Source: an uncultured Oscillibacter sp.
Lineage (GTDB): Bacteria; Bacillota; Clostridia; Oscillospirales; Oscillospiraceae
DNA length: 64,000 nt
Assembly (NCBI RefSeq): GCF_900544955.1
Contig: NZ_UQXD01000007.1
Span: 1 to 64,000 of the forward strand
Reading direction: 5' to 3'
Positions 45,512 to 56,266 of the stretch are shown here, piece by piece; position 1 is the stretch's first letter; every line of letters starts with the position of its first letter. A program made the position numbers and the translations under genes. The notes under the pieces were generated by a model. It was not told the DNA's origin. It saw nothing but the letters and a program-made list of their open reading frames with translations, and did not search any database.

Positions 45512-45551
45512 AACAGCAGACCGAGAATCATCCAATCAGGAGGTTTTACGC

Positions 45552-47462
45552 ATGAAGGACGGTTTTATCTCCGTTGCCTGCGGCACACCGAAGCTGCGTC
45601 TGGCGGACTGTATTTATAACGCGGAGCAGACCTTTACCATGATGCGGGCCGCGGAAAAGGCCGGCGCCAGGGTGTTGGTCCTGCCGGAGCTGGGATTGAC
45701 GGGCTACACCTGCGGCGATCTCTTTTACCAGGACACCCTGCTCCGGGGTGCCGAGGAGGCCTTGGCCACGGTTCTGGCCGCCACCCGCCCCCTGGAGGTG
45801 GTGACCGCGGTGGGAATGCCCTTGCGGAAGGACAACAGACTGTATAACTGTGCGGTTATTATACAAAAAGGACACATTCTGGGGGTGGTCCCCAAGACTC
45901 ATCTGCCCAATTACGGCGAATTTTACGAAAAGCGCCAGTTTGCCCCCGCCCCCGGGTGCAACGGCACCGTCTCCCTCTGCGGTCAGGAGGGCATCCCCTT
46001 CGGTAGACTGGTCTTCCCCTGCCGGGAGATGGAGGAGCTGGTGCTGGGCTTTGAAATCTGCGAGGATCTGTGGGCCCCCTGCCCCCCCTCCGCAGACCTG
46101 GCCGCCGCCGGGGCCACGGTGGTGGGCAACCTCTCCGCCAGCAACGACGTCATCGGCAAGGACGGCTACCGCCGCCAGCTGGTCACCATGCAGTCGGCAA
46201 AGCTGCTGTGCGGGTACGTGTACGCCAGTGCCGGGGAGGGGGAGTCCACCTCCGACGTGGTGTTCGGCGCCCACCAGATGATTGCGGAAAACGGCACCAT
46301 GCTCCAGGAGAGCCGGTTTGAACAGGGCTTCCGCACCTCGGAGATCGACGTGCAGAAGCTGGCCTACGAGCGCCGCCGGACCCAGATGAACGCCGCGGCG
46401 CCGGAGGGGGTGGAGCGGGTTCCCTTCTCCCTGACGGTCCGGGACACTCCCCTCACCCGCTATGTGGCCCCCCAGCCCTTCGTCCCCGAGGGGAAGGAGG
46501 ACCGGGACGCCCGCTGCCGGGAGATTCTGCTGCTGGCCTCCCTGGGGCTGAAGCAGCGCCTGGCCCACACCGGGGCCAGAACGGCGGTGGTGGGCCTCTC
46601 CGGCGGACTGGACTCCACGCTGGCGGTGCTGATCACCGGCCTTGCCATGAAGATGCTGGACCGCTCCCCCACGGACATCATCGCCGTCACCATGCCCTGC
46701 TTCGGCACCACGGACCGGACGCGGAACAACGCCGTGATCCTGGCGGAGCAGATGGGCGCCACGCTGCGCACCGTGGATATCTCCGCCAGCGTCCGCAGCC
46801 ACTTCCGGGACATCGGGCACCCCATGGAGGACTACTCCGTGACCTTTGAAAACGGCCAGGCCCGGGAGCGGACCCAGGTGCTGATGGACATTGCCAACGC
46901 CACCGGGGGCCTGGTCATCGGCACCGGAGACCTCAGCGAGCTGGCCCTGGGCTGGTGCACCTACAACGGCGATCACATGAGCATGTACGGCGTCAACGCC
47001 TCCATCCCCAAAACCCTGGTCCGCCACCTGGTGGGCTACCTCTCCCGGGACCACGCGGAGAGCGACGAGGCCCTGCGGGACGTGCTGGAGGACATTCTGG
47101 ACACCCCCGTCTCCCCGGAGCTGCTGCCCGCCGTTCAGGGGCAGATCAGCCAGCGGACGGAGGAGCTGGTGGGCCCCTACGAGCTGCACGACTTCTTCCT
47201 GTACTATATCCTCCGCTGGGGCTTCTCTCCCCGGAAAGTCTACCGGCTGGCACAGTATGCTCTGGGGAAGAAGTACAGCGGCGAGGTCATTTTGAAATGG
47301 CTGAAGGTCTTCTATCGCCGGTTTTTCACTCAGCAGTTCAAGCGCAACTGCCTGCCCGACGGCCCCAAGGTGGGCTCCGTGGCCCTCTCCCCCCGCGGCG
47401 ACTGGCGGATGCCCAGCGACGGAATGTGGACGCTGTGGGAGGCGGAGCTGGAGACGCTGTGA
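45552..47462 (+). CDS. nadE: Glutamine-dependent NAD+ synthetase
   Basis: A 636-residue two-domain enzyme that amidates nicotinic acid adenine dinucleotide to NAD+ using glutamine-derived ammonia. The N-terminal nitrilase-type glutaminase has the triad regions LPELGLTGYTCGD (Glu), PKTHLPNYGEFYE (Lys) and GFEICEDLW (Cys). The C-terminal synthetase has the P-loop GLSGGLDSTLAVL and GTGDLSELALGWCTYNGDHM. AGGAGG is nine bases before ATG 45552. Monocistronic, between its own promoter and terminator. Confidence 0.95.
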   Translation: MKDGFISVACGTPKLRLADCIYNAEQTFTMMRAAEKAGARVLVLPELGLTGYTCGDLFYQDTLLRGAEEALATVLAATRPLEVVTAVGMPLRKDNRLYNCAVIIQKGHILGVVPKTHLPNYGEFYEKRQFAPAPGCNGTVSLCGQEGIPFGRLVFPCREMEELVLGFEICEDLWAPCPPSADLAAAGATVVGNLSASNDVIGKDGYRRQLVTMQSAKLLCGYVYASAGEGESTSDVVFGAHQMIAENGTMLQESRFEQGFRTSEIDVQKLAYERRRTQMNAAAPEGVERVPFSLTVRDTPLTRYVAPQPFVPEGKEDRDARCREILLLASLGLKQRLAHTGARTAVVGLSGGLDSTLAVLITGLAMKMLDRSPTDIIAVTMPCFGTTDRTRNNAVILAEQMGATLRTVDISASVRSHFRDIGHPMEDYSVTFENGQARERTQVLMDIANATGGLVIGTGDLSELALGWCTYNGDHMSMYGVNASIPKTLVRHLVGYLSRDHAESDEALRDVLEDILDTPVSPELLPAVQGQISQRTEELVGPYELHDFFLYYILRWGFSPRKVYRLAQYALGKKYSGEVILKWLKVFYRRFFTQQFKRNCLPDGPKVGSVALSPRGDWRMPSDGMWTLWEAELETL

Positions 47463-47481
47463 AAAGAAAATCGATTGCCGG

Positions 47482-47513
47482 CAAGAGGCGTTGTCTTAAG
47501 ACAACGCCTCTTG
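47482..47513 (+). terminator. Intrinsic terminator of nadE
   Basis: A 14-bp perfect stem CAAGAGGCGTTGTC with loop TTAA, ending TTGTTTCG. Confidence 0.85.
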
Positions 47514-47593
47514 TTTCGTCCCCAGAAAAAATTCCTTTTGTCCAACATATTGAGATGAACTGTGGAAACCGGCCGCTATCGAAAAATCAAAAA

Positions 47594-47622
47594 GCACCCC
47601 TACATTTTTTTGTGTAGGGGTG
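47594..47622 (-). terminator. Terminator of the 59-residue membrane protein gene
   Basis: Stem GCACCCCTACA/TGTAGGGGTGC; on the minus strand it is followed by TTTTTGATTTTT. Confidence 0.85.
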
Positions 47623-47689
47623 CCGCAGGTTTACGGTACATTTTTCCGATCCTACAAAGCTGATTCCGCCCAACAGACCGGAAATTATC

Positions 47690-47869
47690 TCACTTGCTTT
47701 CGCCGTTTCGGAAAGCAAAGAACAGTCCTGCAAGTCCTACAAGGACGCCCAAAAACGAAACCGGCACATCCGCCATATATGCAAATATGGTTCTGTTGAG
47801 TTCGCTTTCCGCACAGCAGAGCAAAATTCCGAAAAGTACCAGTGCGATCCCCCGTAATTGTTCTTTCAT
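47690..47869 (-). CDS. Small two-helix membrane protein (59 residues), unknown
   Basis: Read on the minus strand from ATG 47869 to TGA: MKEQLRGIALVLFGILLCC, then a short loop ESELNRTIFAYMADV, a second helix FLGVLVGLAGLFFAF and a charged end RNGESK. AAGGAGGGTGCCTAT directly precedes the start, and its own terminator follows, so it looks like a genuine monocistronic gene. The base composition (about 46% G+C) is clearly lower than its neighbours. Small proteins of this type occur widely in clostridia without assigned function. Confidence 0.8.
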   Translation of the reverse strand: MKEQLRGIALVLFGILLCCAESELNRTIFAYMADVPVSFLGVLVGLAGLFFAFRNGESK

Positions 47870-48029
47870 ATAGGCACCCTCCTTAAAATACGAAATTGTC
47901 AGACTGTTTCTATCTGCCGGAAAGAACCAATCTTTTTTTCACTATGCTATCATACGGACCTGTATGTTTACAAGCGTATTTGGTGAAACTGGTGGAGATT
48001 CCATCATCGATACTGCGTAAAAGGCCCAC

Positions 48030-48058
48030 TTGACAATGGTCCGACACCGTACTATAAT
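48030..48058 (+). promoter_or_regulatory. Consensus promoter of marR-MATE
   Basis: TTGACA (48030-48035), exactly 17 bases, TATAAT (48053-48058): a perfect consensus, as expected for a strongly repressed operon. Confidence 0.92.
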
Positions 48059-48074
48059 AGTCCGAAACCGTACT
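48039..48074 (+). promoter_or_regulatory. Tandem MarR operator candidates
   Basis: GTCCGACACCGTACT at 48039-48053 and GTCCGAAACCGTACT at 48060-48074 are 14 of 15 identical, with a 21-base period (two helical turns). Each is an imperfect palindrome (AGTCCG...CGTACT half-sites). One covers the spacer, the other the transcription start, so binding would block polymerase. Confidence 0.75.
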
Positions 48075-48093
48075 TTAAAAGGAGGCGTTTCCG

Positions 48094-48528
48094 TTGAATA
48101 CCAGAGCACTGATGAGCCAGGTGGACACCTTCCTCTGCCGGGCCAACGCCCTCTACGGGGAGTGGGCCAAGCAGCACGGCGTCACCTATAACATGCTGAT
48201 GGTCCTGTGCGCCCTGGCGGGGTCGGGGGACCACACCCAAAAGCAGATCGCGGAGGAGCGGATGCTCCCCAAGCAGACGGTCAACACCCTGGTCAAGGAT
48301 CTGGAGCGGCAGGGGTACCTCCGCTACCTGGCGGGCCGGGACCAGAAGGAGAAGCGAGTGGCCTTCACCGAGGCGGGCCGGACCATGGCCGGGGAGCTGC
48401 TGGAGGAGATGTACCGCCTGGAGGACCGGGTAATGGCCCGGATGGGCCCGGAGCTGTGCCGGTGCCTGCTGGAGGGGAACGGGGCCTTTGCCCGGGCCCT
48501 GGCGGAGGAGGTCCACCATGGAGCATAA
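48094..48528 (+). CDS. MarR-family transcriptional repressor
   Basis: A 144-residue winged-helix regulator. The recognition region is QKQIAEERMLPKQTVNTLVKDLERQGYL, shown in outline, followed by the wing with AGRDQKEKRVAFTEAG. The start is TTG 48094, eight bases after AAAAGGAGG. It overlaps the MATE gene by 11 bases and is preceded by operator-like repeats, so it probably represses its own operon and responds to a MATE substrate. Confidence 0.92.
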   Translation: MNTRALMSQVDTFLCRANALYGEWAKQHGVTYNMLMVLCALAGSGDHTQKQIAEERMLPKQTVNTLVKDLERQGYLRYLAGRDQKEKRVAFTEAGRTMAGELLEEMYRLEDRVMARMGPELCRCLLEGNGAFARALAEEVHHGA

Positions 48529-49849
48529 CGCCCTGGCCAGGGAGTTCACCGCCAGCTCCCTGCTGCGCTTCGCCCTGCCCAACATCGCTATGATGGTGTT
48601 TTTGTCCCTCTACACCATTGTGGACGGCATGTTCATCTCCCGATATGTGGGAACCCTGGCCCTCTCCGCCATCAACATGTCCTATCCCCTCAATTCCCTG
48701 GAGATGGCCGTGGGCATCATGCTGGCCACCGGCGGCAGCGCCATCATTGCCCGGAAGCAGGGGGAGGGCCGCGGGCAGGAGGCCCGGGAGGACTTCACCT
48801 GCATTGTGGCGGCCTCCCTGGCGGTGGGCGGGGCCTTCGCCGTGCTGGGCAACCTCTTCCTCTCCCCCATTCTCCACCTGCTGGGGACCAGCGCGGTCCA
48901 GTGGCCCTACTGCGAGGGCTATACCCGGATTCTGCTGGGGTTTGCCCCGGCCTTCTTTTTGCAGACGGCCTTCCAGTCCCTGTTTGTCACGGCGGGGCGG
49001 CCCGGCCTGGGCCTGGGGACCACCGTGGCTGGCGGCCTGGTGAACGTGGTGCTGGATTGGCTGTTCATGGGCCCCATGGGGATGGGGGTGGAGGGCGCCG
49101 CCGTGGCCACCGTCTTGGGCTACTGCGTCCCCGCCGTCGCAGGCGCGGTGTTCTTTTTCCGGGGCCGGAACAGCTCTCTGCGCTTTGTGGCCTTCCGCCC
49201 CCGGTGGCGGATGCTGGCCCAGGCCTGCGGCAACGGCTCGTCGGAGATGGTCAGCAACGTGGCCAACGCCGTCACCACCTTCCTCTTCAATATGATCTTC
49301 CTGGCCTACTGGGGGGAGGACGGCGTGGCCTCCATTACCATCGCCATGTACTTTCAATTCGTGTTCACCGCCGTGTTCTTCGGATTCTCCCTGGGAGTGG
49401 CACCGGTGATCAGCTATCAGTACGGCGCCCAGAACACGGAGCAATTGCGCAAAATCGTCCGGATCTGCCTGGGATTTGTGGCGGCGGCCTCCCTGGGGGC
49501 CTGGCTGGTGTCCCGGCTGGTGATCGGCCCCAGCCTGGCCCTGTTCACGGAGCCGGACAGCGGCGTGTATGCCGTCACCATCCAGGGCTTTCCCATATAC
49601 GCCCTGAGTTTTCTGCTGATGGGGACCAACATCTTTGCCTCCGCCCTGTTCACCGCCTTTTCCGACGGGGCGGTGTCCGCCGTGATCTCCGTCACCCGGA
49701 CCTTTCTCTTCCTGGTGGGAATGCTGCTGGTGCTGCCCCGGGTGCTGGGGGAGACGGGCATCTGGCTGGCGGTGCCTGCGGCGGAGCTGCTGGGACTGGC
49801 GGTGTCCGCCGGGTTTCTCCTCTGGGGCCGGAAGAAATACGAGTACTGA
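48518..49849 (+). CDS. MATE-family multidrug/cation efflux transporter
   Basis: A 443-residue transporter with 12 predicted helices in the two-lobe MATE arrangement, exporting organic cations or drugs with Na+ or H+. LPNIAMMVFLSLYTIVDGMFISRYVG is the family start (shortened here), and the second lobe starts at about residue 230 (NGSSEMVSNVANAVTTFLFN). ATG 48518 lies within the marR 3' end. The substrate is unknown. Confidence 0.92.
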   Translation: MEHNALAREFTASSLLRFALPNIAMMVFLSLYTIVDGMFISRYVGTLALSAINMSYPLNSLEMAVGIMLATGGSAIIARKQGEGRGQEAREDFTCIVAASLAVGGAFAVLGNLFLSPILHLLGTSAVQWPYCEGYTRILLGFAPAFFLQTAFQSLFVTAGRPGLGLGTTVAGGLVNVVLDWLFMGPMGMGVEGAAVATVLGYCVPAVAGAVFFFRGRNSSLRFVAFRPRWRMLAQACGNGSSEMVSNVANAVTTFLFNMIFLAYWGEDGVASITIAMYFQFVFTAVFFGFSLGVAPVISYQYGAQNTEQLRKIVRICLGFVAAASLGAWLVSRLVIGPSLALFTEPDSGVYAVTIQGFPIYALSFLLMGTNIFASALFTAFSDGAVSAVISVTRTFLFLVGMLLVLPRVLGETGIWLAVPAAELLGLAVSAGFLLWGRKKYEY

Positions 49850-49852
49850 CAA

Positions 49853-49886
49853 AAGCGGCGGCGTGGAATGCTCCACGCCGCCGCTT
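49853..49886. terminator. Shared terminator of MATE and CatA-like genes
   Basis: Inverted repeat AGCGGCGGCGTGGA/TCCACGCCGCCGCT between convergent genes; works for either direction. Confidence 0.8.
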
Positions 49887-49888
49887 CT

Positions 49889-50509
49889 TCACAGTGCGGC
49901 CATCAGCCGCAGCAGCTCCTCCTGAAATTGTCCGATGTGGAACCCGTCGATGAACCGGTGGTTCACCTCCATCGAGAGGTGCAGCTTCCTGCGCCCCTGC
50001 TCCTCCGTGAACTTCCCCCAGGAGAGCCGGGGCACGGTGTCGTCCGGGTCGAAGTCCCGCTCGTTGGTGAGGGCCGTCAGCTCCAGCCAGGGCAGGCAGG
50101 AGTAGTAGATCAGGTCCCCGGTCTCGCCGGACTGGTCCAGAAAGGCGGTCTGAGACCGGCTCTTCTCCCGGGCCGCCCGGCAGAAGTCCTCCAGGCTGTC
50201 CCCCCGGGGCAGGGTGACGATGTGGAATTGCTGGCTGCCGGGCCGCAGGTCCGTGAAGCTGGGGACCCGCCGCTTCAGGAGCACCAGCTCCCCCTCCCGC
50301 AGTGCATAGCGGAAGGCCTCCACCCGGTCCAGGGCCTCTGCGGAGAGGTAGATCAACGCGTGGTAAAAGGAGAGACCCCGGGCCTTCACATAGCGGGAGA
50401 GGTCCGTCACATCCAGGACAAAGGTGACGCTGTAAAAGGGCTGGGACACCCGGGAGAAGAAGTCGAACAGCTCCTTCCGGGGCCACTGTTCCATGGGAAT
50501 CGTCTGCAT
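49889..50509 (-). CDS. CatA-like O-acetyltransferase
   Basis: A 206-residue protein of the type A chloramphenicol acetyltransferase family, which transfers acetyl from acetyl-CoA. PFYSVTFVLDVTDL is the N-terminal strand, and the catalytic motif is NHRFIDGFH: the second His of HHxxxDG (His195 in CATI) is kept, the first is Asn. The family includes true resistance enzymes and CAT-like proteins without resistance function; which applies here is not determinable. ATG 50509 after CGGAGGCG. Confidence 0.85.
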   Translation of the reverse strand: MQTIPMEQWPRKELFDFFSRVSQPFYSVTFVLDVTDLSRYVKARGLSFYHALIYLSAEALDRVEAFRYALREGELVLLKRRVPSFTDLRPGSQQFHIVTLPRGDSLEDFCRAAREKSRSQTAFLDQSGETGDLIYYSCLPWLELTALTNERDFDPDDTVPRLSWGKFTEEQGRRKLHLSMEVNHRFIDGFHIGQFQEELLRLMAAL

Positions 50510-50542
50510 GGCGCCTCGCCTCCGTTTCGATTGTATGAGTTC

Positions 50543-50571
50543 AGTATAGCGGAGACGGCGCCGCCGGGCAA
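50543..50571 (-). promoter_or_regulatory. Promoter of the CatA-like gene
   Basis: Minus strand TTGCCC (50571-50566), 17 bases, TATACT (50548-50543), directly after the metal ATPase stop codon. Confidence 0.6.
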
Positions 50572-50574
50572 GGG

Positions 50575-52479
<1,905 letters not shown>

Positions 52480-52710
52480 AGAATAACCTCCTTGTTGCTG
52501 CCGGGTTGGCGGCAGCGGGGATTTTTGTCCGGCGGGGCGGGGCAACCGCGCATTGCGCGGGGACGGGGGATTTCCGCCGCCGGGCGGGGACGTCTCTCGC
52601 AGGGCCGCAAAGTTCCCAAACCCCGCCTTTCCGGGCCTCGCTCACCACGAAAGCGGGCAAGCCCCTCCGCAGAGAGGTGCGGCCACCGCTATCCCGAATT
52701 AAACGCGCCG

Positions 52711-52929
52711 TTACAGGTGAATGGTGCAATCCGGCTCCACCCGTTTGCACACTGCCACGACTTCCCGCATGATCTCGTCAAACCGCCCGTCGTCGGCTTC
52801 CACGGTCATCTTCTGAGTCAAAAAGCTGACGGTGGCGCTCTGCACGCCGTCGATTTTTCGGATGGCGTTCTCCATCTTGGCGGCGCAGTTGGCGCAGTCC
52901 AAATCGGTGAGATTGAAACGCTTTTTCAT
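52711..52929 (-). CDS. Heavy-metal-associated (HMA) domain protein
   Basis: A 72-residue ferredoxin-like metal-binding domain. The binding site is DLDCANCAAK (Cys12, Cys15), with a loop aspartate typical of Zn/Cd rather than Cu domains. It probably passes metal to, or regulates, the ATPase downstream, replacing the missing N-terminal domain. AGGAGG lies before ATG 52929. Confidence 0.9.
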   Translation of the reverse strand: MKKRFNLTDLDCANCAAKMENAIRKIDGVQSATVSFLTQKMTVEADDGRFDEIMREVVAVCKRVEPDCTIHL

Positions 52930-52966
52930 GGTGTGTTCCTCCCTATATTCCAAAGATGTTGAAAAC

Positions 52967-53329
52967 TTACTCGGAGACATGCTCCAGTCCCTGGTTGATG
53001 ATGGTCTTCACGTGGTCGTCCGCCAGGGCGTAGAACACGGTCTTCCCCTCCCGGCGGGATTTCACCAGCCTGGCGTTTTTCAGGGCCCGCAACTGGTGGG
53101 AAATGGCCGACTGGGTCATGCCCAGCAGCGACGCAATGTCGCACACGCACATCTCCGCCTCAAAGAGCACATACAGAATGCGGATGCGGGTGGAGTCCCC
53201 GAAGATGCGGAACAGCTCCGTCAGATCGTAGAGGGTGTCCTCCCCCGGCAGCTCCCGCCGCACCTTCTCCACCACGTCCTCGTGGGCGTGGATGAAGTCG
53301 CAGCACTCCACGTTGTAGCGGTTCTCCAA
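52967..53329 (-). CDS. ArsR/SmtB-family metal-sensing repressor (CadC-like)
   Basis: A 120-residue winged-helix repressor. Two metal sites are visible: the alpha-3N type with Cys9-Cys10 and Cys61-x-Cys63 (MCVCDIAS), and the alpha-5 type with Asp104, His106, His117 and Glu120, the same spacing as SmtB and CadC. The recognition helix is TQSAISHQLRAL. The start is TTG 53329 after AAAGGAGG; ATG 53362 is upstream of the ribosome binding site. It heads the repressor-HMA-ATPase operon and has an operator-like repeat at its promoter. Confidence 0.92.
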   Translation of the reverse strand: MENRYNVECCDFIHAHEDVVEKVRRELPGEDTLYDLTELFRIFGDSTRIRILYVLFEAEMCVCDIASLLGMTQSAISHQLRALKNARLVKSRREGKTVFYALADDHVKTIINQGLEHVSE

Positions 53330-53346
53330 GAGATCGCCTCCTTTAA

Positions 53347-53360
53347 GTGAATGATTGTTC
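53347..53360 (-). promoter_or_regulatory. ArsR/SmtB-type operator
   Basis: TGAATGATTGTTCA, a TGAA-N6-TTCA palindrome of the kind bound by SmtB/CadC, just downstream of the -10 box; an additional half-site ATGTTCA lies at 53363-53369. Confidence 0.75.
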
Positions 53361-53368
53361 ATATGTTC

Positions 53369-53396
53369 ATTATATGCAAAGATGCGGAGTTGTCAA
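53369..53396 (-). promoter_or_regulatory. Promoter of the metal-resistance operon
   Basis: Minus strand TTGACA (53396-53391), 16 bases, TATAAT (53374-53369), overlapping the operator region. Confidence 0.85.
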
Positions 53397-53478
53397 CCCC
53401 TTTTTAAAAAAAGTGGAAAATATATGGAAAGCGTGGTACAATCATTCCAAATTTGAGCAAGGGTCAAAGGAGTCCTGT

Positions 53479-53895
53479 ATGGAAGAGAACCTGAAAAAGC
53501 ATGTGATGAAGCGGGACAGCATGAACGCCTTCATGCACCACAACTTCAACGAGCGGGTGGCCATGGAGCGGGATTACGCCGTGTGCAAGCTGGACATCCG
53601 GCCGGAGAGCCTGAATCCCTTCGGCATGGTCCACGGCGGCGCGCTGTGCACCCTGGCGGACAATGCCGCCGGCGTGGCCGCCCACACCGATGGACGGCTG
53701 TACGTCACCCAGAGCAGCACCTTCAATTTCCTGAAAAACCAGGGCAGCGGCACCATTTACGCCACCGCCCGGGTGCGGCACCGGGGCCGGTCCACGGCGC
53801 TGGTCTCCGTGGAAATCACTGGGGAGAACGACAAACTGCTGGCCGTCTCAGAGTTCACCATGTTCTGCGTGGGGGACGGCGCGGCGGAGAAATGA
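53479..53895 (+). CDS. Hotdog-fold thioesterase (PaaI/YbgC-like)
   Basis: A 138-residue hotdog protein likely hydrolysing acyl-CoA or aryl-CoA. NPFGMVHGGALCTLADNAAGVAAHT is the PaaI-type active-site region (written in outline; the Asp/Asn after HGG are key), followed by ATARVRHRGRSTALVSVEI. CAAAGGAG lies before ATG 53479. It stands alone and is divergent from the metal operon. Confidence 0.88.
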   Translation: MEENLKKHVMKRDSMNAFMHHNFNERVAMERDYAVCKLDIRPESLNPFGMVHGGALCTLADNAAGVAAHTDGRLYVTQSSTFNFLKNQGSGTIYATARVRHRGRSTALVSVEITGENDKLLAVSEFTMFCVGDGAAEK

Positions 53896-53968
53896 CCTCT
53901 CCGGGCAGACAACGGCAAACGAAGGCCGCCTCGCAAGAGGCGGCCTTCGTTTGTGATAAAAGATGGGC

Positions 53969-56266
53969 TCAGTCTGCCAGGGGGAAGGTGACCACGGCGG
54001 TGAACAGGTCCGCCACCGTCTCCACCCGAAATTCCCCGCCGCAGGCCTCGGTGAAGGACTGGGCGATGGAGAGGCCCAGGCCGCTGCCGCCGTCGGTGCG
54101 GCTGTCGTCCCCCCGGACGAACCGGGCGGTGAAATCTACCCCGGCGGGCAGCTCCGTGCGGGAGGTGTTGCGGAGGGAGGCCTCTGCCCGTTCCGGCCCG
54201 GCGGTCAGGGAGAGGTAAACCCGGCTGCCGTCCATAGAGTAGCGCAGGGCGTTTTGAATCAGGTTCTGGAACACCCGGTACAGCCGCTTTCCGTCCGCCA
54301 CGATCTCCACCGGCGCCTCCGGCAGGCTGACCTTGAAGGTCAGGCCGCTCTTTTGAATGGGGCCGTCCATGTCCGCCAGGGTCTGGCGCAGGAGCTTGGC
54401 CAGATCCAGCCGCTCCAACTGGACCGGCAGCTGGTCCGCCGCCGCCTTGCTGACCTCAAACACGTCCTGCACCATGGTTTTCAGCCGCTGGGCCTTCTCG
54501 TCGATGATCCGGGCGTAGTCCGCGGCGGCCCCCTCCAGCGGCTCCTGGCGCAGCAGCTCCGCGTAGGAGAGGATGGAGGTCAGGGGTGTTTTCAGGTCGT
54601 GGGACACGTTGGAGATCAGCTCCACCTTCATCCGCTCGCTGCGGGTCTGCTCCTCCAGGGCCCGGCGCATCCCCGCCTGGATGTCGTTGAGATGCTCCGC
54701 CGTCTGCCGCAGGTCGGCATCGCCGGGCAGGGTCAGCGGTGCGGAGAGATTCCCCTCCCGGATGGCGTCCACCTGGTCCGCCAGAAGGCCCACGTCCCGG
54801 GCCAGGGCGGCGTGGCGCCGCAGCGCCAGAATCACCGCTGCCGCGCACAAAAGCGTGGTGCCCAGCAGGAAGAGCAGCACGGGGTGCCCCCAGCTGCGGG
54901 TTGCCGTCAATACGATGGCCAGGACCAGAACCGGCAGGCAGGAGAGAAGCGCGGTGGTCCGATTCCGCCAGGTCAGCCGTTTTTGAAAGGGGTACTTCCC
55001 CATCCGCACCCCCACCAGTCGCCACAGGCTCCGGCGGTTTTCCCTGGGGTTGTGCCGGTGGTCGTTGTGAATCAGCCACAGGGTCCAGAACAGCGCCAGC
55101 AGGACGGGGACGTTGTCCAGATGGCTCAGCAGGACCCGCATCAGCTCAAAGAAGAGGTAGCTGTGGAAGCCCTCGTAGAAAAACTCCCACCACCAGTCGG
55201 TCTGTCCGATGCCGCCGAGCAGCAGGAACAAAGCGCATCCGGCCACCGCCAGAAACCGCAGCTCCGTCCAGACGTGAACCGTGACGGCGGCAATTTTTTC
55301 GTCCGCCAAAACCCGGTGGCGCCGCAGGAGGATGGCCGCCGCCAGCAGGACAAGCCCCGCCCCCAGGACCAGGGTGGCCTGCCGGTAAAAGGCCTGGCTC
55401 TGCTGGATGTCCCGGTACAGCCAGTATAGCTCGTCGTTCGTGCTGACGCCGCCGCCGGCGTAGTCCCCGTGGTAGTACTGCATGGGGACCGTGCGGACGG
55501 CCATCTGAATCTCCACGCCCTTCACGCTGTCCCCCGCGGGGAAGTTGTCATAGCCGGGGACGAACCATTGGGAGTCCCCGCCATAGATGCCGCTGCCGTA
55601 GACGTCCACCGGCCGGCCGTCCTTGACGATGGACACCTTGCCGTCGGAGAAGGTCAGGAGGAAGTTGTATCCCTCCGGCAAGGCCGCGTAGGCGTCCGGG
55701 GCGTCGGTGGGCAGGTCGGTGTTCTCGTATTTGATCTTCCCGTCCACCCAGATGCGGTACAGCACGTTCTTGTCGTTTTGATAGGCGGCGTCCGGCGCCG
55801 TGGTCCGGGCCGGTGCCGCCGGGTCTTCAAGGCTTACGCCGGTGCCATAGGAGTACGTTTCCATGGCGGGAAGGCGGAAGGAGGACCAGAAGGACGACCC
55901 TCCTTCATAGCTTTTGGCGATGGCGTACTCCTGGGCGATGGCCGTGTCGTACCACTCCAGCGGCCCGCCGGCCCCCAGGGTCAAAAAGGACTCCAGATAG
56001 CCGCTGACCGCCCAGCGGAAGGAGCCCGTCTCCTGCCAGTCCTGGTTCCACCAGCCGACCTGGTCCCGCTGCCAGGCGAAGCGCCCCGCCGCGGCACCCA
56101 GGCTGCCCACCGTCAGGCTCACGCCCAGGAAAAAGGCCAGAAAGGCCGCGGCCGCCCGGAGCCGCCCGGCGGGCCTTGCTGCCTTGACGCCGCCGCCCTG
56201 GGGCGGGCGCCCCTCGTACTGCCCCTCGGGCAAGGGCGCCAGGCCCTCCGAGGGCTCATGCTCCAT
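53969..56266 (-). CDS. Sensor histidine kinase with a multi-helix input region
   Basis: A 765-residue kinase. An N-terminal helix (about 35-58) is followed by a large extracellular domain (about 60-300) and at least five further helices (about 305-500), then a HAMP-like linker, the dimerisation/phosphoacceptor region with SHDLKTPLTSILSYAE, and the ATPase domain with N box NLIQNALRYS and G box DGGSGLGLSIA. The start overlaps the regulator gene stop by 11 bases. Seven-TM-like regions with big ectodomains occur in clostridial sensors; the stimulus is unknown. Confidence 0.88.
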   Translation of the reverse strand: MEHEPSEGLAPLPEGQYEGRPPQGGGVKAARPAGRLRAAAAFLAFFLGVSLTVGSLGAAAGRFAWQRDQVGWWNQDWQETGSFRWAVSGYLESFLTLGAGGPLEWYDTAIAQEYAIAKSYEGGSSFWSSFRLPAMETYSYGTGVSLEDPAAPARTTAPDAAYQNDKNVLYRIWVDGKIKYENTDLPTDAPDAYAALPEGYNFLLTFSDGKVSIVKDGRPVDVYGSGIYGGDSQWFVPGYDNFPAGDSVKGVEIQMAVRTVPMQYYHGDYAGGGVSTNDELYWLYRDIQQSQAFYRQATLVLGAGLVLLAAAILLRRHRVLADEKIAAVTVHVWTELRFLAVAGCALFLLLGGIGQTDWWWEFFYEGFHSYLFFELMRVLLSHLDNVPVLLALFWTLWLIHNDHRHNPRENRRSLWRLVGVRMGKYPFQKRLTWRNRTTALLSCLPVLVLAIVLTATRSWGHPVLLFLLGTTLLCAAAVILALRRHAALARDVGLLADQVDAIREGNLSAPLTLPGDADLRQTAEHLNDIQAGMRRALEEQTRSERMKVELISNVSHDLKTPLTSILSYAELLRQEPLEGAAADYARIIDEKAQRLKTMVQDVFEVSKAAADQLPVQLERLDLAKLLRQTLADMDGPIQKSGLTFKVSLPEAPVEIVADGKRLYRVFQNLIQNALRYSMDGSRVYLSLTAGPERAEASLRNTSRTELPAGVDFTARFVRGDDSRTDGGSGLGLSIAQSFTEACGGEFRVETVADLFTAVVTFPLAD

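Larger units (their letters stand above)
45258..45551 (+). other. rnhA-nadE intergenic region
   Basis: 294 bases holding the likely end of the gyrase-rnhA transcript, a terminator at 45443-45471 (AAAAGGACCG/CGGTCCTTTT with a T run), and the nadE promoter. An AT-rich stretch at 45320-45400 shows nothing else I can name. Confidence 0.6.
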
